A stretch of 56,881 nt of DNA, from the NCBI GenBank assembly GCA_013216015.1, contig JABSOI010000041.1, positions 1-56,881 of the forward strand. The letters run 5' to 3'. The notes below the pieces were generated by a model. The model was given only the letters and a program-made list of their open reading frames with translations. It searched no databases and was not told the origin of the DNA. Position numbers and translations under genes: made by a program. This document shows, one piece after another, positions 8,654 through 18,798 of this stretch. How positions within the stretch are numbered: position 1 is the first letter of the stretch; the number at the start of each line of letters is the position of its first letter. This stretch comes from Alteromonadaceae bacterium (GTDB taxonomy: Bacteria; Pseudomonadota; Gammaproteobacteria; Enterobacterales; Alteromonadaceae).

Positions 8654-8907
8654 GATAATTTCTTCTCTAATTTTTGATTTAACTAATATTTTATACCTGC
8701 ACTAACACCAATACTAACACCAGTACTAACAAACAAGGTAAAACATACACTAAAAACACAGCTAAACTAACATAAAGTCAATTTAAACTTAACATTAATA
8801 CGGCATTAATTTAATATAAGCGAACTCATCTAAAGATAATCTTCTGCATTAAAAGCGCTACACGCTAATAAATTTTATCGTATAAACATTTTTAAGGATA
8901 TTCCCCA

Positions 8908-9528
8908 TTGATTGACTTTACTTTACTAACCCTATTTATCCCAACTTTTTTTCTGGTCTCACTTACACCGGGTATGTGTATGACACTGGCAATGACTTTA
9001 GGTATGTCGATAGGTGTTAAAAAAACTATGTGGATGATGTGGGGCGAAATCCTGGGTGTGGCCCTTGTTGCTATTGCCGCTGTGGTTGGTGTATCGGCAG
9101 TTTTGTTAAAATTCCCCGCTATTTTCAGCATACTTAAATTGTTAGGGGCATGTTATTTACTTTTCATTGGAATAAACATGTGGCGTTCTAAAGGTAAATT
9201 AGCCATAAATATGCAACATAATTCAACAACAATCAGTAAGCGAAAATTATTCTCTCAGGGTTTTATCACCGCTATTGCCAATCCTAAAGGTTGGGCCTTT
9301 ATGGTTTCCCTGTTGCCTCCTTTAATCAACCCTGACTATTCACTCACTTCGCAACTCGGAATTTTAGTACTGATTATAATGCTGTCTGAATTTATTTGCA
9401 TGATGCTGTATGCCACAGGCGGAAAAACTATTGGTAAAGTTTTAACCCAAACAGATAACGTTAAATTATTGAACAAAATATCAGGCACTTTGATGATGGC
9501 TGTTGCACTTTGGTTGGCACTGGGCTGA
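8908..9528 (+). CDS. LysE/RhtB-family amino-acid exporter
   Basis: This 206-aa, six-segment membrane protein has the family N-terminus FLVSLTPGMCMTLAMTLGMS, the loop ILKLLGACYLLFIGINMWRS and the conserved ITAIANPKGWAFMVSLLPP. Start is TTG at 8908, supported by AAGGATA eight bases upstream; no ATG fits. The likely role is efflux of an amino acid such as homoserine, threonine or lysine; the substrate cannot be told. It is monocistronic. A second family member lies at 32940-33656. Confidence 0.9.
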   Translation: MIDFTLLTLFIPTFFLVSLTPGMCMTLAMTLGMSIGVKKTMWMMWGEILGVALVAIAAVVGVSAVLLKFPAIFSILKLLGACYLLFIGINMWRSKGKLAINMQHNSTTISKRKLFSQGFITAIANPKGWAFMVSLLPPLINPDYSLTSQLGILVLIIMLSEFICMMLYATGGKTIGKVLTQTDNVKLLNKISGTLMMAVALWLALG

Positions 9529-9546
9529 ATTTATTTAAATAAAAGT

Positions 9547-9578
9547 AATGGGTTACGCCTGTGGCTAACCCACCCTAC
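9547..9578. repeat. Half copy of the GTAGGATGGGTTA repeat (type C)
   Basis: TAATGGGTTACGCCTGTGGC followed by TAACCCACCCTAC matches one arm of the repeats at 18669-18788 and 44073-44180. Only one arm is present, in the gap between the exporter and the serine hydrolase. Confidence 0.65.
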
Positions 9579-9657
9579 AAAACTACGAAATTGGACTAGG
9601 AAATTGAAATAGTTAAGCATTCCTTGTCTCCTCAAAGATATCTATATTGAAGCGTCA

Positions 9658-10806
9658 TCATTTCAATGCCGGAAAAATAAAATCACTGACTAACTGACCA
9701 TTTATTTGTAATGATTCTCTAGTATAATTTTGAGCTGTGATAACAATTACCGTATTTAAATCAGGAATAACTAAAATCGACTTTCCGCCCTTACCATGAG
9801 CATAAAACAAGTCATTGTCAATTCCCGGAAGCTGGCTACTTAAACGCCACCATAAATAACCAAAACTATCTAAATCAGCATCATAAAACTGATGAGAAGT
9901 CGCTTCTTCTATCCAATCCTGAGATAAAATATATTGACCATTCCATTGTCCAGACAACATTACCTGTCCAATTTTCGCCATGTCTCTTGAGCGTAAAAAT
10001 AATCCATTAGGATGTAATAAATCACCATTCGTTTTTAACCAGTCATAATGAGTGATCCCTAAAGGTTGAAATAGTTTTTCATCCGCAAAATCTATACCTT
10101 TCATTTGAGTAGTATTTTCAATAACACCCGCCAAACCGACAACACTGCCTGCACAATAAGCAAACTCTGATCCTGCAGTTCGAACAGAAGGTAATGTTAA
10201 GAAAAACTCCAGCCAATCTTCACTTTCAAACATAAACGCTTCACGGCCCGTTGACACTAAATGTGTATCATTGCAATCTAAACCTGATGACATCGTTAAT
10301 AAATGACGGACACTGAGATCATGTTTCCTTTCATGCCAATTTTTTGATAAATCATATTCAGAGAATAGCGGCATTACCTTTTCATCAACACTTGCAATAT
10401 AACCATTATCTATTGCTAAACCCACTAACGTAGAAATAATACTCTTAGAAACCGATCTCAAATCATTTAACTTATCGCGACTGTTATTTTCAAAATATCC
10501 CTCATGTACTAAAAAACCATCTTTTACAATGACTATGCTATCGATAGGACCATAAACACCCTTTTCAATCCAAACCATCATATTCTCGATAATTTCCTGG
10601 TCGATATTCACCTCAGTTAACGACTTAGTTTGCCAATTATCCTGGGTAAGTTCAGGTATCTTATATTCGTATAAGCTAAGATCAGGTGTAACATAACTAT
10701 CACTTGATTCTTCATTACTATTGCAGCCAATTAAAAATATCGAAATAACACAAACTATATACCCATCACCATTCAAAATGCAGGTTTTGATTCGTTTAAA
10801 AAACAT
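9658..10806 (-). CDS. Serine hydrolase, beta-lactamase (class C/esterase) family lipoprotein
   Basis: This 382-aa protein has a lipobox FLIGC (Cys28) followed by a serine beta-lactamase-like domain. The nucleophile motif SVSK is at about residues 118-121, the Tyr motif in EFAYCAGSVVG stands for YxN/YxS, and HGKGG near residue 344 stands for KTG/HxG. The family includes esterases, D-aminopeptidases and PBP-like enzymes; a true beta-lactamase is unlikely. The first 16 codons (MFFKRIKTCILNGDGY) are encoded by the inserted element at 10760-10918. Without it the gene would start at ATG 10940 as MKCKLGSIVCVISIFLIGC. The present start has no good Shine-Dalgarno, so expression may be low. Confidence 0.82.
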   Translation of the reverse strand: MFFKRIKTCILNGDGYIVCVISIFLIGCNSNEESSDSYVTPDLSLYEYKIPELTQDNWQTKSLTEVNIDQEIIENMMVWIEKGVYGPIDSIVIVKDGFLVHEGYFENNSRDKLNDLRSVSKSIISTLVGLAIDNGYIASVDEKVMPLFSEYDLSKNWHERKHDLSVRHLLTMSSGLDCNDTHLVSTGREAFMFESEDWLEFFLTLPSVRTAGSEFAYCAGSVVGLAGVIENTTQMKGIDFADEKLFQPLGITHYDWLKTNGDLLHPNGLFLRSRDMAKIGQVMLSGQWNGQYILSQDWIEEATSHQFYDADLDSFGYLWWRLSSQLPGIDNDLFYAHGKGGKSILVIPDLNTVIVITAQNYTRESLQINGQLVSDFIFPALK

Positions 10807-10918
10807 ATTTACTGCGTTGCTGAATCTTAAATAAGAATAACTTATCCGGCGAATCAGCGTCTTGTAACTATGCTTTTTAATTCACCTCAAATTCCCGCAT
10901 TTTGAAAGGTAACGGGTA
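10760..10918. mobile_element. 159-bp TACCC...GGGTA element, type A copy 1
   Basis: It begins TACCCATCACCATTCAAAAT and ends with CATTTTGAAAGGTAACGGGTA, flanked by TA on both sides. By eye it is identical over its full length to the copies at 26841-26999 and 30099-30257. It overlaps the 5' end of the serine hydrolase gene. Taking it out together with one TA restores an uninterrupted lipoprotein signal from ATG 10940. Confidence 0.9.
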
Positions 10919-11094
10919 TAGAACCTAATTTACATTTCATTCTACTCTCATGTAAGTTAAATACTTTTATCATTTAACGGAGGAACTAAACAAGATTGAA
11001 TTCGATATGATTTCAATATTTTTTGATGATGTTTATGTGATGACTTTAAAATCAATTAGATACGTTGTAAACTCATCAAGCAGTGGTAAATAAA

Positions 11095-13203
11095 ATGACT
11101 AGAATATTGATGACATCTTCAGAAAACAACAACCTCAAACAGAAAATATCTGGTGACTTTTTAGTGGGAAAATGGCTTATACAGCCAAAATTAAACCAAA
11201 TTTCATTTGAAGATAACATTTAAGTCCTTGAGCCAAAGTTAATTAAAGTTTTAACTTTCCTGGCCGAACGTCCAAAACAAGTGATTTCCAGAGAAGAATT
11301 GATCGCAGCATTATGGCAAAGTCAAGTTAGCAAAGGAGCAGTAAACAGGGTTATCGCAATATTACGTAAATGTTTAGGCGACAATACAGAAACGCCAGAA
11401 TACATTCAGACTATTGCTAAGCAAGGCTATCGATTAATTGCCTCTGTTAGTCTGGTAAACTCCGTAAAAACAGTAAAAGGGTTAACAAAGCCTAATTCAT
11501 CAAAAATTAATTTCGCTAAATTCTCAATAGCCAGCACATTACTTATTCTGATTACAATTGTGTGTTATCAATATTTTACTCAACAAAATATCCCAGAGCT
11601 TAAAACAACATTACAACCATTAACAAGCCTTAAAGGTAATGAGGTTGGTGCAAGTTTTTCTAAAGATGGTAAGTGGTTAATTTATAGTCATCAAGTTGAT
11701 TTAACTTCACCATTACATTTGTATATTAAATCAATACAAAACAACCAGATTATTCAATTAACTGATAATGCCTTAAATATAAGTGCCCCCGCAATTTCAT
11801 CCCAGTCAAACAAAATTGCTTATTTTGAAAAAAACTATCAACAATGCCAACTGAAATTAATGACTTTAAATAAACAGATGCAGCCATTAACAACAACGAA
11901 ACTCGCAAGTTGTGATCCAGGAGTACATTTTTCAACACTAACATGGTCAATTGATGATAAAAAACTTATTTATACAGATCGAAAATCCGATCAACACCCA
12001 TATTTAATACAACAATTAACCCTTGATACAGGTAGAATTCAAAGCTTATCGCAACTACCTGACAGCCATTATGGTGACTATGCTATTGCTTTATCTCCCA
12101 ACGGAAAAAAACTCGCTTTTTTACGTAGCAAATATTGGGATAACAGCGAGTTATACTTAATGGACATGACAACCTTAGCCATAGAAAAAGTGTGGCAATT
12201 TGACTTTTTGCTTTGGTCAGTAAGTTTTTTAGATGATCAATCACTTATTTATAGCGATGGAAAGTCGCCGGGAAACCTTCATCAGTTAAATTTAAGCCAG
12301 CAAAAAGTAAAGCATTTATATTCATCAACAGGCTTTCTATTTAATCCTAAACCTGCTTATAAACAAGGTGATATAATTTATAATCAAATCAATATTGAAG
12401 TTGACCTATGGCGTATAAATTTACCTGTTAAAAATAAAAACAGTGCATTTATCGCACAAATCAACTCAAGCTCTATTGATGAAAAACCCGTAATTAGTGA
12501 TAACTCTGAGGCACTGGCTTTTTTATCTAATCGCCTGGGTGAACTTAATTTATGGATTAAGAATACGGAAAAATTATTCCCAATAAAAAGCATAGATACA
12601 AAAGAACGCTTAGATTCGTATTTTTGGCTAGCTGATAACAAAAGAATAATAGTAGAAACGGGAACTAATAAATTACTGATCGTAGATACTGAAAAAAATA
12701 TAACATCAATAATTAAAACTGTTAATAATATTGCCGTTCACCCTTCCAGATCTCAAAATTCACGTTGGCTATATTACAGCTCAGATAAAAACGGTGATTA
12801 GCAGATATGGCGACAACTCATTGATGAACCGTCATAACCACAGTTAATCACAGTAACAGGAGGATATAGTGCGAAGGAAAGCTTTGATGGGAAAAACCTG
12901 ATCTATATCAAATACCGGCAAGCTGGTTTATGGCAACTCAATTTAACGTCAGGTCAGGAATCGTTACTTATTGATGATTTACATCGACGGACACAGTTCA
13001 AAATAGGCAAAGAAAGTATTTATTTTTCCAGGAAAAATAATGGCATGAAGCAAATTGGGCAATACGGGCTATCGGATAAACAAGAAACCCTCATTTTCGA
13101 AATGCCAGCCACCCAACAGATGGAATATGACGTAAATAAATCTTGCACACGTTTACTTTATTCGGCTTGGTTTGGTTTGGAGATTCAGACATTATGTTAT
13201 TGA
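11095..13203 (+). pseudogene. CadC/ToxR-like transmembrane regulator with three in-frame stops
   Basis: One frame runs 702 codons from ATG 11095 to TGA 13201, interrupted only by TAA 11221, TAG 12799 and TAA 12835. The N-terminus has a winged-helix (Trans_reg_C) DNA-binding domain (LEPKLIKVLTFLAERP, VISREELIAALW, GYRLIA). A membrane segment IASTLLILITIVCYQYF follows, then a periplasmic TolB/WD40-like propeller with repeats of the type FSKDGKWLIYSH and LSPNGKKLAFLRS. The longest uninterrupted piece, 11281-12801, lacks the first part of the winged helix. Such proteins bind DNA from the membrane in response to periplasmic signals. The absence of frameshifts suggests recent inactivation. Confidence 0.78.
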
Positions 13204-13284
13204 AAAAATAACTTAAGAAAGCCCTGGGTATTAAAACTTTAACTTCCCAGTTACACATTTCTTTGCTAATTGATATTATTAGGA

Positions 13285-14148
13285 CTATTGCTCGGCAACA
13301 ACGATTGTAATTGTCCTTTCAATAAAGCGTCTGAAAGCTTTTTTCGGAATAAAATTAGCTTTTTTTTCTGTATTAAAAAGCTGTAATAATGCATTTATCT
13401 GCTTGTCATTCATAATTTCATCTACAGACAATTGCGTTTTATGTAAATCTGATACTCGCCGTACCCAAGCAACTGTGTTTTTTCTAAAAGCATCCACTAC
13501 ATGTTTGTTCGTTGTTTTTCCATGACCGGGTACAATATTGGAACTTTCATTCGAAAAGGACATTATTTTATTGATGCTGCCATTTAAACCGATTAAACCT
13601 CCGGCATAAAATGTTGGGTGCCAGCTGTTATCAAATACATCTCCTACGAACAAGGCATTGCTTTCTCTATGATAAATTAACAGGTCTTCAAATGAATGTG
13701 ATTTAACTTGGGCAAATTCCAGTCCTGAATTAATGAGCTCTGATTTAATGCTTGTCGACAAAGTTATTTCATCAGTTTTTCTTTCGCTTTCTAAAATTGC
13801 ACCGCTAACAATCTTTGCCCCACGTTTTTTAAAAAAATCATTCCCTCCAGTATGATCTTCATCTCCATGAGTATTAATGACATATTTAATTGGCTGATCA
13901 GACATTTTTTTGATGAGCGCATTAAGATCCTTAAACCTACCCTCTCCAGGCATGGGATCTATTAAAATAATACCGTTGTCACCAATTAGTACACCAATAT
14001 TAGTTCCATAATCTTTGTCGGCAATTACATATAACGATTCACTTATCTTATTGATCTCAAATGGTTCAATTTTGTCATCCGAACCATCAACTTTTGTGAA
14101 TGCTAAAAATATCATCGCACATAACAAAATCAAAAATTTAAATAACAT
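13285..14148 (-). CDS. MBL-fold metallo-hydrolase, exported
   Basis: This 287-aa protein has an N-terminal hydrophobic signal (LFKFLILLCAMIFLAFT). The metallo-beta-lactamase fold shows VLIGDNGIILIDPMPGEG and the metal motif THGDEDHTGG at residues 93-101, a HxDxDH form of the usual HxHxDH. The later metal ligands fit the regions around ALFVGDVFD and IVPGHGKTT. Members include thioesterases, lactonases and beta-lactamases; the substrate here is unknown. It stands alone, converging on the dead CadC-like gene. Confidence 0.85.
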   Translation of the reverse strand: MLFKFLILLCAMIFLAFTKVDGSDDKIEPFEINKISESLYVIADKDYGTNIGVLIGDNGIILIDPMPGEGRFKDLNALIKKMSDQPIKYVINTHGDEDHTGGNDFFKKRGAKIVSGAILESERKTDEITLSTSIKSELINSGLEFAQVKSHSFEDLLIYHRESNALFVGDVFDNSWHPTFYAGGLIGLNGSINKIMSFSNESSNIVPGHGKTTNKHVVDAFRKNTVAWVRRVSDLHKTQLSVDEIMNDKQINALLQLFNTEKKANFIPKKAFRRFIERTITIVVAEQ

Positions 14149-14269
14149 TTAATTACCCCAATAAATATAGAATCATCCACCATAATATTTTCTCATATAA
14201 AATTCAATTGATTATAAATTAAACTATGCATGGTCAGAAATAAAACTACGCTTGAAAAGCGTGATCCTA

Positions 14270-14788
14270 TTAGTATTTGTAACGAGTACTATCAAAATCA
14301 ATAAAAAATGTTTGTGATACTATATCTGCCGTGGTGATATTTTTTATCTCTGCGCTGATCCATAAACGCCAAGTCATTTTTTCTTCTGAGCAACTACCTA
14401 ACATAGTTTCTCCAACAAAATGATGCTCTTTTCTTGATGATAATGGTGATGATGATGAAAACAATACTGGGATTTTCCCCATAAACATTTCTTTACCTTC
14501 AAGGTAAGCCGATATTTTATTTACTTTTAAAACTTCTTTACCCTGATTGATTTTTAAAGCTTCACCACCTTTTTGAAAATAACTCACTTCAATATTAAAT
14601 GGAGTTTCTGTGATAACACTATTTTCAACAGCAAATTTAACAGTAAAAACGCCTATTTTAGTATCAACTTCACATCGGCTTTGGCTTACTAAGCATATTG
14701 GTTTGTAAGTTACCCGAGCTTTCTCTGGTAATGGATCACAACGGCTTAAAGCCATAATAAAAAAAAGACTGACAAAATATTTAAACAT
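14270..14788 (-). CDS. Putative lipoprotein of unknown function upstream of ccoN
   Basis: This 172-aa protein has a short signal (FVSLFFIMALSRC, lipobox-like Cys17) and a beta-rich body with six further Cys, for instance CLVSQSRCEVD and LGSCSEEKMTW. It ends in an FFIDFDSTRYKY tail. I do not recognise a family. It diverges from the cbb3 operon and could share its promoter region, so a link to respiration or copper handling is possible but only by position. Confidence 0.6.
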   Translation of the reverse strand: MFKYFVSLFFIMALSRCDPLPEKARVTYKPICLVSQSRCEVDTKIGVFTVKFAVENSVITETPFNIEVSYFQKGGEALKINQGKEVLKVNKISAYLEGKEMFMGKIPVLFSSSSPLSSRKEHHFVGETMLGSCSEEKMTWRLWISAEIKNITTADIVSQTFFIDFDSTRYKY

Positions 14789-15268
14789 TGATTGTTTTTA
14801 AAGCACTCATGATGGTCGTTCAGATTATTATTATGCTACCAAAACTTTATAGGCACACCAAGACTATCAATCAATATTATCAATCAATACGACCAATAAA
14901 AAAATGTCCGGCAATACACATTTTAGGATCTAAAAATTATTTTAATACATAACAGACTGATTTTATAAGCTTAGTCATCTTTACATTAATCACAAAAATT
15001 TTGTTCCACATTACTTTCATAAAGTCAATGAATGCAATTATATATTCTCTTGATCTATATCAAAGGAATAGCGTTATATTTGTTGATTTCTAGCGTATCT
15101 CGCGTGTAGAATTGCGCGCTGTATTTCATGCTATGACTCGCTTGCATGACATATGGCATGGTCTTTTAGACAAAAACATAGAACTGTACAAATTGTGTTC
15201 ATTAACCTAAATTCAGGTTAACAATTTATTTACCATTCTCATTAAAATATATTTGCGGAAAACTTAAC
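14789..15268 (+). promoter_or_regulatory. Upstream region of the ccoNOQP operon
   Basis: This is a 480-bp divergent intergenic region with no open frame. It holds a perfect FNR/Anr box at 15050-15063, listed separately. If that box sits near -41.5, transcription would begin near 15098, leaving a leader of about 170 nt before ccoN. No other element is recognised with confidence. Confidence 0.55.
15050..15063 (+). promoter_or_regulatory. FNR box upstream of ccoN
   Basis: TTGATCTATATCAA matches the FNR/Anr consensus TTGAT-N4-ATCAA with no mismatch. It lies 206 bp before the ccoN start. FNR control of cbb3 oxidases under low oxygen is well known. The local fnr gene is broken (23052-23416), so another CRP/FNR paralogue would have to act here. 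Confidence 0.75.
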
Positions 15269-16693
15269 ATGACTCAAAGTAATACGTCAGCAGTAGACTA
15301 CAACTTCGATGTTGTACGTCAATTTACTGTTATGACTGTGATCTGGGGGATCTTTGGTACACTGGTTGGTGTTCTTATCGCGGCACAATTGATTTGGCCA
15401 GCGTTAAACTTCGATACACCTTGGTTAACCTACTCTCGTCTTCGTCCTCTACATACTAATGCGGTAATTTTCGCATTTGGTACCAGTGCATTGTTTGCAA
15501 CTTCTTATTACGTTGTACAACGAACCTGTAAAACCACACTATATGGTGGCAAACTCGCTTCATTCACTTTTTGGGGATGGCAAGCGGTTATTGTTGCAGC
15601 GGCTATTTCATTGCCTATGGGTTATACCTCAAGCAAAGAATATGCTGAATTAGAATGGCCTATCGATATACTGCTTGGTGTAGTCTGGATGTCATATGCC
15701 ATTGTATTCTTTGGTACATTGGTTAAACGTAAAACCTCTCATATTTATGTTGCCAACTGGTTTTTCGGCGCCTTTATAATTACCGTCATGGTATTACATA
15801 TTGGCAACAGTATGGTCATTCCGGTTTCAATGATGAAATCTTATTCCATCTACTCTGGCGCTATCGACGCTATGATGCAGTGGTGGTATGGACACAATGC
15901 CGTTGGTTTCTTATTAACCGCTGGTTTCCTGGGTATGATGTATTATTTCGTTCCTAAACAGGCCGAACGTCCAGTTTATTCATATCGTTTATCTATTGTT
16001 CATTTCTGGGCAATTATTTCTTTATATATTTGGGCAGGCCCACATCATTTACACTACACAGCACTACCTGATTGGGTTCAATCTGTTGGTATGGCTATGT
16101 CGATGGTTTTATTCCTACCGTCATGGGGTGGCATGATCAACGGTATTATGACCTTGTCCGGCGCCTGGCATAAACTGCGTTATGATCCTATATTACGTTT
16201 CTTGATAGTTTCTTTATCTTTCTACGGCATGTCTACTTTTGAAGGCCCGATGATGGCGATTAAATCGGTCAATGCATTATCTCATTATACAGACTGGACA
16301 ATTGGTCATGTTCATTCCGGTGCTTTAGGCTGGGTAGCAATGGTATCGATCGGTGCAGTATATCACTTGATCCCCGTATTATTTAATCAAGGTCGTATGT
16401 ACAGCATCAAGCTGATTAATGTTCATTTCTGGATGCATACTGCAGGTATCGTACTTTATATTGTTGCTATGTGGATTTCAGGTGTTATGCAAGGTTTAAT
16501 GTGGCGCGCAGTAAATACCGATGGCACACTGACTTATAGTTTTGTTGAAAGTTTAACTGCCTCTTATCCTTTCTACTTTATCCGCTTTGTAGGTGGTGTG
16601 TTGGTTGTTGCAGGATTTATTTTGATGGCATACAACATGTTTAAAACAATTGGAGCGAAAGATGGAAGTCTTAAGCCCGTTGAAGCGTTCTAA
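15269..16693 (+). CDS. ccoN: cbb3-type cytochrome c oxidase subunit I
   Basis: This 474-aa protein has about 12 membrane segments and is the normal length for CcoN. It is the catalytic subunit with haem b and the haem b3-CuB centre, reducing O2 at high affinity in the inner membrane. Visible ligand regions are [15 protein letters not shown] (haem b His), [17 protein letters not shown] (CuB His), [15 protein letters not shown] (the HH pair) and [14 protein letters not shown] (haem His residues). It is the first gene of ccoNOQP, with ccoO 11 bp downstream. Confidence 0.97.
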   Translation: MTQSNTSAVDYNFDVVRQFTVMTVIWGIFGTLVGVLIAAQLIWPALNFDTPWLTYSRLRPLHTNAVIFAFGTSALFATSYYVVQRTCKTTLYGGKLASFTFWGWQAVIVAAAISLPMGYTSSKEYAELEWPIDILLGVVWMSYAIVFFGTLVKRKTSHIYVANWFFGAFIITVMVLHIGNSMVIPVSMMKSYSIYSGAIDAMMQWWYGHNAVGFLLTAGFLGMMYYFVPKQAERPVYSYRLSIVHFWAIISLYIWAGPHHLHYTALPDWVQSVGMAMSMVLFLPSWGGMINGIMTLSGAWHKLRYDPILRFLIVSLSFYGMSTFEGPMMAIKSVNALSHYTDWTIGHVHSGALGWVAMVSIGAVYHLIPVLFNQGRMYSIKLINVHFWMHTAGIVLYIVAMWISGVMQGLMWRAVNTDGTLTYSFVESLTASYPFYFIRFVGGVLVVAGFILMAYNMFKTIGAKDGSLKPVEAF

Positions 16694-16704
16694 GGAGATT
16701 AAAT

Positions 16705-17349
16705 ATGAAGAACAAACATGAACTTATCGAAAAAAATGTCGGCTTATTTTTTATCTTTACCATCCTGGCTATAAGCATAGGTGGCTTAGTTGAAATAACT
16801 CCGTTGTTTTTCCAGACAGCAATGAACAAGCCGGTTGATAATTTAAAACCTTATACTGCGTTGCAAATGGAAGGTCGTGATATTTATATCCGTGATGGTT
16901 GCCACGTTTGTCATAGCCAGATGATCCGACCTTTAAGAGCTGAAACAGAACGTTACGGTCACTACTCAGTTGCTGGTGAACACGTTTGGGAACATCCATT
17001 TTTATGGGGCTCTAAACGTACAGGTCCAGATCTTGCCCGTGTAGGCGGTCGTTATAGCGACGCATGGCACATAGCTCATTTATATGATCCCCGCTCTGTT
17101 GTACCAGAATCTAACATGCCGGCATTTAAGTGGTTAAGCGAAAATAAACTTGATGGTGAGCTTACAGGTAAAAAACTTGAGATATTTAACAAGCTAACAG
17201 AACACCGTAGCCATAAAGATGCACAGGGAAATCCTATTCCTTTATACACAACAGAAGAAATTGCTGGCGCAAAATCAGCTGTTAAAGGTAAAACTGAAAT
17301 GGAAGCCTTGGTTGCTTATTTGCAATCACTTGGCCATGCGTTGAAATAG
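16705..17349 (+). CDS. ccoO: cbb3-type cytochrome c oxidase subunit II (monohaem cytochrome c)
   Basis: This 214-aa protein has an N-terminal anchor ([17 protein letters not shown]) followed by the haem c motif CHVCH at residues 66-70 and a Met ligand candidate in SNMPAFKWL. It passes electrons from CcoP to CcoN. An AAGGAG-like site (TAAGGAGATT) precedes the ATG. ccoQ starts 4 bp after its stop, so the genes are translated together. Confidence 0.97.
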   Translation: MKNKHELIEKNVGLFFIFTILAISIGGLVEITPLFFQTAMNKPVDNLKPYTALQMEGRDIYIRDGCHVCHSQMIRPLRAETERYGHYSVAGEHVWEHPFLWGSKRTGPDLARVGGRYSDAWHIAHLYDPRSVVPESNMPAFKWLSENKLDGELTGKKLEIFNKLTEHRSHKDAQGNPIPLYTTEEIAGAKSAVKGKTEMEALVAYLQSLGHALK

Positions 17350-17353
17350 TATT

Positions 17354-17605
17354 ATGGATTACGGTACCCTTAGAGGGCTTTTTGCCCTACTTATTTTAGC
17401 ACTTTTTATCATCATTGTGATTTGGTCATATAGTAAAAAGCGTAAGTCTTCATTTGACGAAGCAGCAAATTCTATTTTTGATGTTAACAGCAACAAAGAC
17501 AGAGACAACGCTAATGATCAAAACAAAAATGACGCTGACATAGCAAATCACAAAGAAGATAAAAAGATAAAAATTAGCAAACAGGAGACTAATAATAATG
17601 TCTAG
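17354..17605 (+). CDS. ccoQ: cbb3-type oxidase small subunit CcoQ (FixQ)
   Basis: This 83-aa protein has a single membrane segment (LRGLFALLILALFIIIVIWS) followed by a YSKKRKSSFDEAAN motif typical of CcoQ. The C-terminal tail is longer than in most family members (about 60 aa) and is unusually rich in Asn, Asp and Lys. CcoQ stabilises the oxidase complex. Its end overlaps the start of ccoP by 8 bp. Confidence 0.92.
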   Translation: MDYGTLRGLFALLILALFIIIVIWSYSKKRKSSFDEAANSIFDVNSNKDRDNANDQNKNDADIANHKEDKKIKISKQETNNNV

Positions 17606-18566
17606 CTTCTGGAGTATTTGGATAACAGTTTTAACATTAGGCACCTTAGTAGGTTGTTTTCTCATATTACGATGGTGTATGAAAAATTTTGCCGGAGTTG
17701 AAGAAGGTGCGTCCATGGGGCACTCTTTCGATGGCATTGAAGAGTTAAATAACCCTTTGCCAGGTTGGTGGAGTAAGTTTTTCTTGGTGACAATCGTTTG
17801 GGCATTTGGCTATTTACTACTTTACCCTGGATTAGGTAATTGGGAAGGCTTGTTAGGTTGGAAAAGTTCAAACCAGGGTATTTTGAGTCTTGCAGAATCA
17901 AAAGCACAAGTTTCCGAGTCTAAAGAAACTGGGGTATTAGTACAATACGATCGTGAAATTGCTGCTGCAAACGCAAAATATAACCCTCTCTTTGAAGCCT
18001 ATGCTGCACGTAGCATTGAAGACTTAGCTACAGACAAAGCCGCATTAAAAATAGGCCAACGTTTATTTTTACAAAATTGCTCACAATGTCATGGCTCTGA
18101 TGCAGGTGGTGCTACAGGTTTTCCTAGTCTAATTGATAAAGCTTGGTTATACGGCGGAACACCTGAAGCTATCAAAGCAACAATTATGCATGGTCGCAAG
18201 GCCAAAGGGATGATGGCTTGGGCACCGGCATTAGGCGGTGAACAAGGTGTTGAAGAAGTTGCTGCTTATGTACTGAGTTTAAGTAACCGAAAGGTTGACG
18301 CAGAACTTGCTAAAGCTGGCCAGACTAAATTTGCACTTTGTATGGCTTGTCATGGAACTGATGGAACAGGAAGTTTAGCCATGGGCATTGCAGTTGGTGC
18401 TCCAGACTTAACTGATAAAATTTGGTTGTACGGTGGTTCACAGCGTAACGTTGAAGAATCAATCCGTAACGGTCGCGCAGGTGTAATGCCTGCTTGGAAG
18501 GATATTTTAGGTAAAGAAAAAGTTCATGTGATCAGTGCTTATGTTTATAGTTTATCTCAACACTAA
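17598..18566 (+). CDS. ccoP: cbb3-type cytochrome c oxidase subunit III (dihaem cytochrome c)
   Basis: This 322-aa protein has two N-terminal membrane segments (IWITVLTLGTLVGCFLIL and WSKFFLVTIVWAFGYLLL) and two cytochrome c domains with CSQCH at 161-165 and CMACH at 248-252. Met ligands are likely in KGMMAWAP and AGVMPAWKD. It accepts electrons from soluble or membrane cytochrome c. It is the last gene of the oxidase operon; a perfect 12-bp stem follows 34 bp after the stop. Confidence 0.97.
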   Translation: MSSFWSIWITVLTLGTLVGCFLILRWCMKNFAGVEEGASMGHSFDGIEELNNPLPGWWSKFFLVTIVWAFGYLLLYPGLGNWEGLLGWKSSNQGILSLAESKAQVSESKETGVLVQYDREIAAANAKYNPLFEAYAARSIEDLATDKAALKIGQRLFLQNCSQCHGSDAGGATGFPSLIDKAWLYGGTPEAIKATIMHGRKAKGMMAWAPALGGEQGVEEVAAYVLSLSNRKVDAELAKAGQTKFALCMACHGTDGTGSLAMGIAVGAPDLTDKIWLYGGSQRNVEESIRNGRAGVMPAWKDILGKEKVHVISAYVYSLSQH

Positions 18567-18600
18567 GCTTAAACATGAACCTGAACCATAAACCATAAAC

Positions 18601-18632
18601 CTAACCTAAAAAGAAAACTGTTTTTAGGTTAG
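18601..18632 (+). terminator. Hairpin after ccoP
   Basis: CTAACCTAAAAA (18601-18612) and TTTTTAGGTTAG (18621-18632) form a perfect 12-bp stem with an 8-nt loop. It lies just past ccoP. The stem ends in A/T pairs instead of a clear U-tract outside, so termination is likely but not certain. Confidence 0.55.
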
Positions 18633-18668
18633 CTATAAGCTTTAATTAAAACACAAAAAATTAGTTCT

Positions 18669-18788
18669 GTAGGATGGGTTGGCCTCAGGCGTAACCCATC
18701 AAATTCAATTTCTTGCACAACATCTCAACAATTCTCGATATGTTATCAAGTTAATTAATGGTTTACGCCGTTGGGTGATCCATCCTAC
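18669..18788. repeat. GTAGGATGGGTTA inverted repeat, type C copy
   Basis: The left arm GTAGGATGGGTTGGCCTCAG with GCGTAACCCATC faces the right arm GGTTTACGCCGTTGGGTGAT with CCATCCTAC, an imperfect inverted repeat of about 30 bp around a 60-bp spacer. A closer pair is found at 44073-44180. There is no coding capacity. Such repeats are spread between genes in many Gammaproteobacteria. Confidence 0.75.
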
Positions 18789-18798
18789 AAGCTGTATA

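Noticed and set aside
9658-10806. Calling the serine hydrolase an antibiotic-resistance beta-lactamase
   Set aside because: The SxxK and HGKGG motifs occur in the wider esterase/PBP-like family; the protein is a lipoprotein of larger size, and nothing in the sequence shows beta-lactam hydrolysis.
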